In this document: positions 33,557 through 41,342 of the stretch, piece by piece
Numbering within the stretch: position 1 is the stretch's first letter
Layout: every line of letters starts with the position of its first letter
Assembly (NCBI RefSeq): GCF_004348985.1
Contig: NZ_SMKW01000069.1
Span: forward strand, 1 to 51,042
Direction of reading: 5' to 3'
Source of the DNA: Saccharopolyspora elongata
Lineage (GTDB): Bacteria > Actinomycetota > Actinomycetes > Mycobacteriales > Pseudonocardiaceae
Length of the DNA: 51,042 bases
The notes under the pieces: model-generated
What the model was told of the DNA's origin: nothing
What the model saw: the letters and a program-made list of their open reading frames with translations, nothing else
The model's database searches: none
Translations under genes and position numbers: made by a program

Positions 33557-35200
33557 TCAGACCTCCGCGAGCCAGCCGTCCGCGACCAGCGCGCGCACGT
33601 CCGCCGGGAGGACGAAGGCGGTGCCGCCGCCGACCTGGCCGAAGTCCGGCTTCGCCACGCCGGAGATCACCTGGAACCCGGTGCGGACCCGGTACTTGCG
33701 GTAGTCCCCGGCCGGCTGCTGCGGCGGCGCGGATCGCTGCGGCAGCGTCGTGCCCGCGACGAAGACCGTGTTGCCCGCCGGGTCGCCGAACCTGTCGACC
33801 TCGTCACCCGCGCGCAGGTCGACGAGGAACTTGTCGTCGTAGGCGTCCAGCGGCGGCTCGCCGGGCAGCGGCCGGATCGGGCACTCGAAGTCGGCCAGCG
33901 GCTCGTCGGGCGCGCGCAGGAACTGGTCCCGGGTCAGCGCCATCGCGCCGATCAGGTGCGCGGCGGCGGCGAACGGCTCCGGGAACCTGGACCTGTTCTT
34001 GACAGCGCCGCCGTCGACGCAGAACACCGCCCACCAGCCGTCGAGCTCGCGGCGCATGCACCAGCCGCCCTCGACGGGCTGCTCGAAGCTGTAGAACCGG
34101 CGGCTCATGCCCATCGCGCCGATGAATCCCCTGGCCAGCTCGATCGCTTCGGCCGGCGGGACGTTCTCCAGGGCGTCCGCGTCGGCGCCCAGCACCAGCG
34201 CCTTGGCCTCCGCCGCGGCGCGCTCGGCGACGACCTCCGGCGGCCGGTGGCCGTTGCGCCGGACGTGCTCGAGGAAGTCGCGCGGCGGCGCGATGTCGTG
34301 CACTCCCAGGTAGTAGGCCATCGCCAGCGGCCACACCCAGGTGCCGTCGGTGTGGAACTGCTTGGGCACCTCCGGCGGCTGCTGCGGGTCCACCTCGTCC
34401 GCCGAGGTGCCGGGGGCCGACAGCAGGATCTCGCCGCCGTAGAGGTAGTCGAGGACCGTCTGCTTCTCCGCCCACGACAGCGCGGGCCGGTGCGCGAACG
34501 GGCGGTCGTCGGCGCCGCGGCCGTCGAAGACCTGGACCATGCGGACGGGGCTGGGGACCTGGAAGCCGCCGCGGTTGTCCGCGTGGTGCTGCCACGCGGC
34601 TTCGAACAGCCAGTCCGGCGCCGTCGTCCGCGGGTAGAAGCGCAGCTCGTCGTAGTACGCGCGGAAGCCCTCGTCGGCGCGCGTCCACTGTGGAGCATCG
34701 TGCCCGGTCAGGTAGTCGGCGCCGTCGCGGCTGATCGCGATGCTCGCCGTGGTCCACGCACCGGTGTCCGGGCGGTACTCGACGTTGCGGAGCCCGCGCA
34801 GCGCGTCGACGACCTCCTGCGCCGGGATCCACTGGTGCTCTTCGTCGGTGGTGACGGTCGCGGTGATCTCGATCCGGGTGCCCAGGGCCGTGCAGTTCAC
34901 CCGGGCCTCGCGCCAGCCTTCCGGCAGCGCGGCGGCGAGCGCGCCGAGCAGCGAGTCGACCAGTTCCTGCCGCAACGCCGACCGGTCCGGCACCGAACCG
35001 TAGGACGCCGGCGCCGGGAACTGCGGGCGTACCGGGTGGGCGTCGTCCTCCTGCTCGAAGAACACCGCGGTCACCTGCTCGACCGGGATCGCATCCGGCC
35101 TGCCGTTGATCCGCGCCCCGCCGTTCCGCAGGTCGATCACCAGCTGGGGTTCGCCGTCGATGACGCCGTACAACCCCGGGATGTGCGTACCGAGGATCAC
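33557..35200 (-). CDS. TNT-related NAD+ glycohydrolase-like protein
   Basis: This is a 547-residue protein. The last about 100 residues match the TNT (tuberculosis necrotising toxin) domain: DEVDRFGDPAGNTVFVAGTTLPQRSAPP, then YRKYRVRTGFQVISG and PDFGQVGGGTAFVLP. They keep the R in DRFG, the F-G-Q-x-GGG element and the terminal VRALVADGWL. TNT hydrolyses NAD+. The N-terminal 440 residues hold an immunity-like or adaptor region (VIDLRNGGARINGRPD) and a Trp-rich segment I cannot classify; no signal peptide is present. The GTG start overlaps the stop of the ARH gene (GTGA), so it belongs to the toxin operon. It could be a second effector or an intracellular NAD+-consuming enzyme. Confidence 0.8.
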   Translation of the reverse strand: MILGTHIPGLYGVIDGEPQLVIDLRNGGARINGRPDAIPVEQVTAVFFEQEDDAHPVRPQFPAPASYGSVPDRSALRQELVDSLLGALAAALPEGWREARVNCTALGTRIEITATVTTDEEHQWIPAQEVVDALRGLRNVEYRPDTGAWTTASIAISRDGADYLTGHDAPQWTRADEGFRAYYDELRFYPRTTAPDWLFEAAWQHHADNRGGFQVPSPVRMVQVFDGRGADDRPFAHRPALSWAEKQTVLDYLYGGEILLSAPGTSADEVDPQQPPEVPKQFHTDGTWVWPLAMAYYLGVHDIAPPRDFLEHVRRNGHRPPEVVAERAAAEAKALVLGADADALENVPPAEAIELARGFIGAMGMSRRFYSFEQPVEGGWCMRRELDGWWAVFCVDGGAVKNRSRFPEPFAAAAHLIGAMALTRDQFLRAPDEPLADFECPIRPLPGEPPLDAYDDKFLVDLRAGDEVDRFGDPAGNTVFVAGTTLPQRSAPPQQPAGDYRKYRVRTGFQVISGVAKPDFGQVGGGTAFVLPADVRALVADGWLAEV

Positions 35201-38200
35201 TTGCCCTCCCCCTCGAAGGTCTCGGTGCGAACGACTCCGTTGATGCGGCGCGGCGCGGGCTTGGGCGCCGGGAACTCCGCGGCGGACTCGTCACCGGCCG
35301 TCCGCAGCGCCGGCTCCGGAACCGACCACTGCGGGCGGGCCGGATAGCGCTCGTTCCAGTCCTCGTCGGTCGGCGGCTCGATCGCGGCCGGCCCCGGCTG
35401 GAACGCGCCCCGGCCGAACTCGGCGACGCAGTCCAGCGCCACCTGCTCGACGACGTCGCGCAGCTCCAGCTCCGCCAGCCAGTCGACCGGGAGGGCGCCG
35501 ACGCCGAGCAACGCGCCCACGATGTTCCCGCAGATCGCACCGGTGGAGTCGCTGTCGCCGTCGTGGTGCACGGCGATCCGCAGCGCGAGCTCGACGTCCT
35601 CGCCGCCGACCAGCGCCGCGCACACCGCGATCGCCAGCGCCTCCTCGCCGACCCAGCCGCCGCCGAGCGTCTCGGCGACCTGCTGCGGGGTCGGAACGCC
35701 GGCCTCGGCCAGGTCCACGGCGGCCTTCAGCATGGCGCTGGTCTCCTCGTGGTCCTCCCAGGTCTCCAGGACCTGCAGGGCCAGCCACACGCCGTCGTCG
35801 AGGCCGCGGCCGAGCAGCGCCTGCTGGACGATCACCGCGAGCGCCCCGGCGGAGTGGTAGCCGGCGGGGTGGCTGTGGGTCAGCGCGGCGGTGCGGGCGG
35901 CCAGCCGGAACACCTCGGCGGGATCGGTGGAGCATAGCGCGGCCGGGGCGGCGCGCATCACGCCGCCGCAGCCCTTGGAGTCGTTGATCTTCTCGATGAA
36001 CGAGCCGGCCGGGTGGCCGTCGCCGAACCGGGCCAGCGCGCGGAACACGGTCTTGCCGGGGGCCCGGGTCTTGAACAGGCCGGGCACCTCGATCAGCCAG
36101 CCGTCGGGCGCGGGGTAGTCGGCGAGGAACCGCCCGGCGGCGGCATCCCACTCGACGCCCTGCGTGTGCAGCCAGCGCTGGTAGGCCAGCTGGACCTCGG
36201 GCAGCGGGTCCTCGACGCCGAGCATCCGGGCGGCGACGCTGCCGCGGATCAGGCCCTCGGCGGTGAACAGCGTCATCTGGGTGTCGTCGGTGATCGCGCC
36301 GTGCACCCCGTAGGCCTCGCGCAGGCCGCTCGGCCCGTCGGGGCCGAAGCGCTCGGTGATCTCCTCGGCGGTGATGAACTCCAGGTCGGCGCCGAGGGCG
36401 TCGCCGAGCGCCCCGCCGAGGAAGCAGCCCAGCACCCGCTCGGTCAGCGACGGCGCGCTGTCGTCGGGCCGGTCGGCCTTGGCGTGCTCGCCGCGGACGA
36501 TCGGCGGCACCGCCGCGGCGGGCTCGGCGGACTTCGGTTCGGTTGCCGCCTGCGGCGCCTCGACGACGTCCGGCGTCTCCGGCTCGGCGGCCGGTTCGCG
36601 CTCGTCGACCTCGGCCTGCACTTCCGGCTCGGCGTCTTCGGGCTCAGCGCCTTGGAGCTCGACCTCTTCGAGCACGGCGTCCTGGATCGCGGTGTCCTCG
36701 AGCTTGACCTCTTCGGACTCGTCGTCTTCGAGCACGACGTCCTTGAGCGCGGCGCCTTCGGACACGGCATCTTCGAGCACCGCGTCCTGAAGCACGACGT
36801 CTTCGAGCTCGGTGGCGGCCGGCGCGGTGGGTCCGGCGAGGCTCGGGCGAGCGATGTGATCGGCGCCCAACGGCTCGGCCTCGACCTCCGCCGCGACGGG
36901 TTCGATGCCGTCCGGCTCTCCGGGCTCCACCGGGTCGGCGTCGAGCGGCTCCACCGATTCGAGCTCGGCGGGCTCCGGTTCGGCTTCCTCGACCGCGGTG
37001 TCTTCCACGACCGGCTTCAGGACGCTCGGCCGGGCGATGTGGTCGGGACCGAGCACGGGCTCGTCGGCCCGCGCTTCTCCGGCATCGGATGCGTCGGACA
37101 GCCCGAGCGGCTCCACCCGCTCGACCTCCACCGGGAAGGACTCCGCGAAGGCCGGGAAGACCGCCCCATCGGCCTCCGGCTCGTCGGCTTCTGCCGGTTC
37201 GGCGTCCGCGGCGAACGGGTCCGCCGGCGTCGTGCCGAAATCGGCCGGTTCGAGGTCGATCGGTGCGCGCGACGGCGGCTCCATGTCGACCGGCTCGCGC
37301 TCGACCAGTGGAGCGGCGACGGACTGGTCTTCGGAGGAAACGTCCTCTGCGAAGGCTCCCAGCGATGTGGACATCGCGGGCTCCTGCGCTGTGTCGGCGA
37401 CGCTTGACCCCTGCTCGGCGACGTCCTCTTCCTCCGCACCGATAGCGACCTCCGCGCCATCGGCACGCCGCTCGGCGGCGATGTCGTCGGGCTCCGGCAC
37501 GACGATCCGCCCGAAGTCCTGGTCCGCGGCCTGCGTCTCGTCCGGTGCCGAATCGGGCTCGGCCGGGGATTCGGCAGGCATCGCGCGGACTTCCGGGGCC
37601 CGAGCCGCGGCGCGAGGACCGGCCAGCGGCGGGAAGGCCCCGATCTGCGGTTCGGCCTGCTCGGGCTCGGCCGGGGTGTCGGCCGCCGGGAACACCGCGG
37701 TGGTTTCGACCGGGGCGCCGTTCGACAGCAGGCGCGGCACCGGGATCGGGCCGGTGCTCGACGGGTCGGTCGCCGTGAATTCCACCGGGGGTTCGGTGCG
37801 GGCCGCCGGGAACGTCGGCGCCCCGATGTTCTCCGAGCGCGCGCTCTGCGGCGGGATGCCCTGCGGGGGCGTGTCGACGGCGTCGTCCGGCGCGGCCGTG
37901 ATCGCGGGCATGATCATGGTCTGCTCGGCGGAGCCTTCGACGGTGTTCGGCGTCCCGGCGGCGAGTTCCCGGGGGCCGCCGAACGGCCGGTTGTTCGGCG
38001 CGTACCGCTGGGCCCACTGCGGCGGCGGTGGCGGCGCGAAGGCTTCGGTGGCGTCCGCGCAGAGGATCTCGATGACCTCGCGCAGTTCGAGTTCTTCGCC
38101 CCACTGCGCGGGAATCCCGCCCGGCCCGTAGATCGCGCCGGCGAGCTGCCCGGCCAGCGCACCGGTGACGGCGCTGTCGCTGGACTGGTTCACGGCGACC

Positions 38201-39120
38201 CGCACCGCGTCGGCGAAGTTCCGGGTGCTGCCCACCGCGGCCAGCGCGATGCCGAGCTCGCCGGGCTTGTTGTAGGTGTCGAACTCGATGTCGAGGTCCG
38301 AGGGGGAAGGGCGAACGCCCCGCTGCCCGACGAACATCGCCGCGTGCACGGTCCGCCGGACGTCGGCGGGGACCTCGCGGACCTGGTACGCGCTGCCGAG
38401 CCGGTTGCGATCGGATGCGGTCACCGCGTCCCACAACGGCACCCCGCGGATCAGCTGGGCCAGCACGTCGGCATGCATGCCGGCCGCGCTGACGGAGTTC
38501 GGCGCGGAGGTGAACAGGTTCGCGGTCGCGGCGCCGGTCGAGTACACGGCCTCCGGCACGTTCGACCACACCATGGCCGGCGCGGCCCAGGCCACGCAGC
38601 CCGCCAAACCGTCGATGCCGGTCGGCGGACGCAGCAGTCCGTCGGCGCCGAGCGGGGACTGCCGGGCCATCCGCCCGAGCAGGGAAATCGCCGCGCCCTC
38701 CGGGTTGCGGGTCGAGTACAGCTCCGGCCGTTCGAGCAACCAGCTGTTGGGCGCGGGTTCCGTCGACAGGTACGCCGACATCGCGTAATCCCACGGGACG
38801 CCCTGGGTGTGCAGCCAACGCAGGTAGTTGGTGAAGACGAACTCGGTCGGCAACCACCCGTTGCCGCCCGGGTTCACGGCCTTCGCCCGCAGCAGGGCTT
38901 CCATGGTGAACACGGTGAGCTGGGTCAGATCGCTGACCGCGCCGCGCCGCCCGAAAACGGGCAGGTAGTCGACGACGCCCTGCGGACCGAACCACTGCTG
39001 GAGCTCGGCGGTGCTGGTGTTGCGCACGCCGGCGCCGAGCGCGTCGCCGACGGCCCCGCCGAGCATGGCGCCGCGGAATCGTTCGGCCCACGACAGCTGC
39101 GGCGGTTGAGCGTCGGTCAT
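35197..39120 (-). CDS. double ADP-ribosylglycohydrolase protein with acidic linker
   Basis: This is a 1307-residue protein. The N-terminal ARH domain (about 10-370) begins RFRAMLGGAVGDALGAG-like, but its metal motifs are altered (SDLTQLT near 62, SSDSAVTG near 316), so it is probably inactive. A long Glu/Ala/Pro linker (about 400-890) follows, including five-residue periodic units near 770-830. The C-terminal ARH domain (about 890-1240) is intact: LGGALGDALGADLEF, ITDDTQMTLF near 943 and DGDSDSTGAICG near 1187. ARH enzymes remove ADP-ribose from modified proteins. ATG 39120 follows GAGGGAGAC. It is co-transcribed with the ART toxin and two relatives. Confidence 0.88.
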   Translation of the reverse strand: MTDAQPPQLSWAERFRGAMLGGAVGDALGAGVRNTSTAELQQWFGPQGVVDYLPVFGRRGAVSDLTQLTVFTMEALLRAKAVNPGGNGWLPTEFVFTNYLRWLHTQGVPWDYAMSAYLSTEPAPNSWLLERPELYSTRNPEGAAISLLGRMARQSPLGADGLLRPPTGIDGLAGCVAWAAPAMVWSNVPEAVYSTGAATANLFTSAPNSVSAAGMHADVLAQLIRGVPLWDAVTASDRNRLGSAYQVREVPADVRRTVHAAMFVGQRGVRPSPSDLDIEFDTYNKPGELGIALAAVGSTRNFADAVRVAVNQSSDSAVTGALAGQLAGAIYGPGGIPAQWGEELELREVIEILCADATEAFAPPPPPQWAQRYAPNNRPFGGPRELAAGTPNTVEGSAEQTMIMPAITAAPDDAVDTPPQGIPPQSARSENIGAPTFPAARTEPPVEFTATDPSSTGPIPVPRLLSNGAPVETTAVFPAADTPAEPEQAEPQIGAFPPLAGPRAAARAPEVRAMPAESPAEPDSAPDETQAADQDFGRIVVPEPDDIAAERRADGAEVAIGAEEEDVAEQGSSVADTAQEPAMSTSLGAFAEDVSSEDQSVAAPLVEREPVDMEPPSRAPIDLEPADFGTTPADPFAADAEPAEADEPEADGAVFPAFAESFPVEVERVEPLGLSDASDAGEARADEPVLGPDHIARPSVLKPVVEDTAVEEAEPEPAELESVEPLDADPVEPGEPDGIEPVAAEVEAEPLGADHIARPSLAGPTAPAATELEDVVLQDAVLEDAVSEGAALKDVVLEDDESEEVKLEDTAIQDAVLEEVELQGAEPEDAEPEVQAEVDEREPAAEPETPDVVEAPQAATEPKSAEPAAAVPPIVRGEHAKADRPDDSAPSLTERVLGCFLGGALGDALGADLEFITAEEITERFGPDGPSGLREAYGVHGAITDDTQMTLFTAEGLIRGSVAARMLGVEDPLPEVQLAYQRWLHTQGVEWDAAAGRFLADYPAPDGWLIEVPGLFKTRAPGKTVFRALARFGDGHPAGSFIEKINDSKGCGGVMRAAPAALCSTDPAEVFRLAARTAALTHSHPAGYHSAGALAVIVQQALLGRGLDDGVWLALQVLETWEDHEETSAMLKAAVDLAEAGVPTPQQVAETLGGGWVGEEALAIAVCAALVGGEDVELALRIAVHHDGDSDSTGAICGNIVGALLGVGALPVDWLAELELRDVVEQVALDCVAEFGRGAFQPGPAAIEPPTDEDWNERYPARPQWSVPEPALRTAGDESAAEFPAPKPAPRRINGVVRTETFEGEGK
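36620..36810 (-). repeat. five-residue acidic coding repeat
   Basis: Within the linker of the double-ARH protein, units such as AVLQD, AVLED, AALKD, VVLED, VKLED and AVLEE follow in a fixed five-residue register for about eleven turns. The small-residue / x / Leu spacing resembles pentapeptide-repeat proteins. Confidence 0.5.
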
Positions 39121-39139
39121 CGCGATGTCTCCCTCATGG

Positions 39140-41326
39140 TCACCAGGCGGGGTACCGCCGGGTCCACCCCGGATCGGTCGGCGGCCCGGGGCTGAACTCG
39201 ACCAGCGCATCCTTGGCCAGCGTCTCGACGAGCTCGCGCAGCTCCAGGGACGCGAGCCACTCCGGAGGAACGGCCCGAGCCCCGTAAAGAGCCCCCGCAA
39301 TGTTGCCGCACACGATCCCCGTGGAATCGGAGTCCCCCGAGTGGTTCACGGACAACAGCAGCGCGTCCCTCAAGTTATCGGTGGCCAGCGCGGCGTAGAG
39401 CCCGATCGCGAGAGCTTCCTCCCCGACCCACCCCTGACCGAGTGTGTCCTTGATCTCCTCGGGGCTGACGGGGCCCTTCTTCGCGAGCTCGACGGCGGCG
39501 TCGAGGAACTTCAGCTGCTCCTCGTGCCCGCGCCACCGCAGCAGCAGATCCCGGGCCATCCGGATGCTCTCCGGCAGGGGCACGTCGCGGATCAGCTGGT
39601 GCACGATCACTGACAGCACACCGGCGGAGAGGTAGCCGCTGGGGTGGCTGTGCGTCAGCGCGGCGGTTCCAACAGCTGCGTAGAAGACCTCGGCGGGATC
39701 GTTGGACCACACCGCGACCGGCGCGGCGCGCATGACGCCGCCGCAGCCCTTCGAATCGTTGATCTTGAACTGCGGGGTGGCGTGCTGATGCGTCCGCGCG
39801 AAGTTGGCGAGGGCGGACATGCAGGTGCTCCCCGGAGCCCGCGAGCTGAACAGCTCGGGATGGGTGATCAACCACCCATCGGGCTGCTGCAAGTGCTGCG
39901 CATAAGGCCCGCCGGCGCGATCCCACGGCTGGCTCTGCGTGTGGAACCACCGCTGATAAGCGTGCTGAACCTCGGGAACAGGATCGTTGTCGGTCGGATT
40001 GATCCGCCGAGCGACATGAGCCCGGATGAGTCCCTCGAGGGTGAACAACATCATCTGCGTGTCATCGGAAACCTGAGCGACGCCGTCCCGGAGCACAGGA
40101 GAGGTGAGCCCGGCATCCCCGTGGTGCCGCCGGATCATCCCGATGTCATGGAACTCGATAGCAAACCCAAGAGCATCGCCCATGGCCCCGGCGACCATCG
40201 AACCCATGAACCGCTCGTGGGCGTCCAAGGTCTGCGGAGGCTCAGCCGGAGCAGGATCAGAGGGCTGCGACGGGGGATTCACATTTCGGAAATCGGGTTG
40301 CGGGGTGATTCTCACCTCGTCCGGACCGAATTCGGTCATGAAAGTTCCCGCGACGGATTCGAGCTGGCCGGCGGGTTCGAGTTTCCGGCGCCACAGCAGC
40401 GGGAATGCCTCCGCGCCGTGTCGGGCGCCGGTGAGCAGACCGGACACCTGCGCATTGCGGGACCGGCTCCCTCCGGCGAAGACGTGGAGGACCTCGGCCC
40501 ATCCGCCGGTGTTGCGGGCACCGAGGCAGAGCGCCCGGGAGACGATCTCCGGTCCGGAGGAGCCGCCGCCCAGCTCCGCGAGAATCCCCTGCTCGTTGGC
40601 GTCATCACGCACCGTCGCAAGGTATTCCAGCCTGCGGCGGAGCTCAGCGTGCTCACTGCCCAACTGCTCCAGCAGTAGCTCGGAGATCTGGTCAAGACGG
40701 AGATTCTGGCCGTTGAGCGCTCGTACGAGCGCCACGGCGAACACGCCCGCACTGGCGCATTCCTCCGGGGGCTCGCTGAGCAGTTGGGCCAGCCCCGCAG
40801 CTCGGCGGAACGCGTCTTCGTCCGGGCTGGTGATGCTGACCAGCGCGGCCGGGATGGACGCGGCGAAACATCCGAGAGTTCCGGCGAATTCCGCTTCGCG
40901 GGCACGCTCCATCAACGCAGCGTCGAGATCCGCGCCCTCGCCCTGGTCTGCGCGGGCGCATGTCGCGATCTCGACAGCACTGACCAAGGCCGCCGAGTTC
41001 GGTGCCTGCCACGGCCGCGACCGGATCGCGGCCAGCAGCCCACCCCCGGTCCCGATTCCTTCCGCTTCAGCCGTGGCCCCGAGGGAATCTCCCAGAGCTC
41101 CACCGACGAGCATGCCCATCACCCGGCCGAGGACCTGGTATTGCCGCCGCGGCCAGGCGAGCGGATCGTTCCGATCACCCCCGAAGACCATCCCGACCTG
41201 GCGGTCGACTCCCTCGAACCACGACATCGGGAGCAGGATCGGCCGAGACTTGATGTCCCGCCACGCCTGCAGCGTCTTCCGCTCGTTCGGGGTCAGCTCG
41301 TCCAGAGCCGTGATGCTGTCGTTCAT
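39140..41326 (-). CDS. ADP-ribosylglycohydrolase protein, degenerate N-terminal plus intact C-terminal domain
   Basis: This is a 728-residue protein. The first half holds an ARH-like start (MLVGGALGDSLGATAEAEG, about 72-90) with no DDT or GDxDS motif, so it is a pseudo-domain. The C-terminal domain (about 370-700) is intact: MVAGAMGDALGFAIEF, VSDDTQMMLF near 419, GGVMRAAPVAVW, and NHSGDSDSTGIVCGN near 662. An N-terminal helical region of about 65 residues (DELTPNERKTLQAWRDIKSRPILL) is unique to it. ATG 41326 follows GGGGAG. It is 16 bp from the preceding and 19 bp from the next ARH gene, in one operon. Confidence 0.88.
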   Translation of the reverse strand: MNDSITALDELTPNERKTLQAWRDIKSRPILLPMSWFEGVDRQVGMVFGGDRNDPLAWPRRQYQVLGRVMGMLVGGALGDSLGATAEAEGIGTGGGLLAAIRSRPWQAPNSAALVSAVEIATCARADQGEGADLDAALMERAREAEFAGTLGCFAASIPAALVSITSPDEDAFRRAAGLAQLLSEPPEECASAGVFAVALVRALNGQNLRLDQISELLLEQLGSEHAELRRRLEYLATVRDDANEQGILAELGGGSSGPEIVSRALCLGARNTGGWAEVLHVFAGGSRSRNAQVSGLLTGARHGAEAFPLLWRRKLEPAGQLESVAGTFMTEFGPDEVRITPQPDFRNVNPPSQPSDPAPAEPPQTLDAHERFMGSMVAGAMGDALGFAIEFHDIGMIRRHHGDAGLTSPVLRDGVAQVSDDTQMMLFTLEGLIRAHVARRINPTDNDPVPEVQHAYQRWFHTQSQPWDRAGGPYAQHLQQPDGWLITHPELFSSRAPGSTCMSALANFARTHQHATPQFKINDSKGCGGVMRAAPVAVWSNDPAEVFYAAVGTAALTHSHPSGYLSAGVLSVIVHQLIRDVPLPESIRMARDLLLRWRGHEEQLKFLDAAVELAKKGPVSPEEIKDTLGQGWVGEEALAIGLYAALATDNLRDALLLSVNHSGDSDSTGIVCGNIAGALYGARAVPPEWLASLELRELVETLAKDALVEFSPGPPTDPGWTRRYPAW

Positions 41327-41342
41327 CTGCTACTCCCCGTGC

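Noticed and set aside
36644..39091. 815-codon alternative minus-strand frame inside the double-ARH gene
   Set aside because: Arg/Gly-rich translation typical of a shifted frame; the overlapping frame encodes clear ARH motifs.
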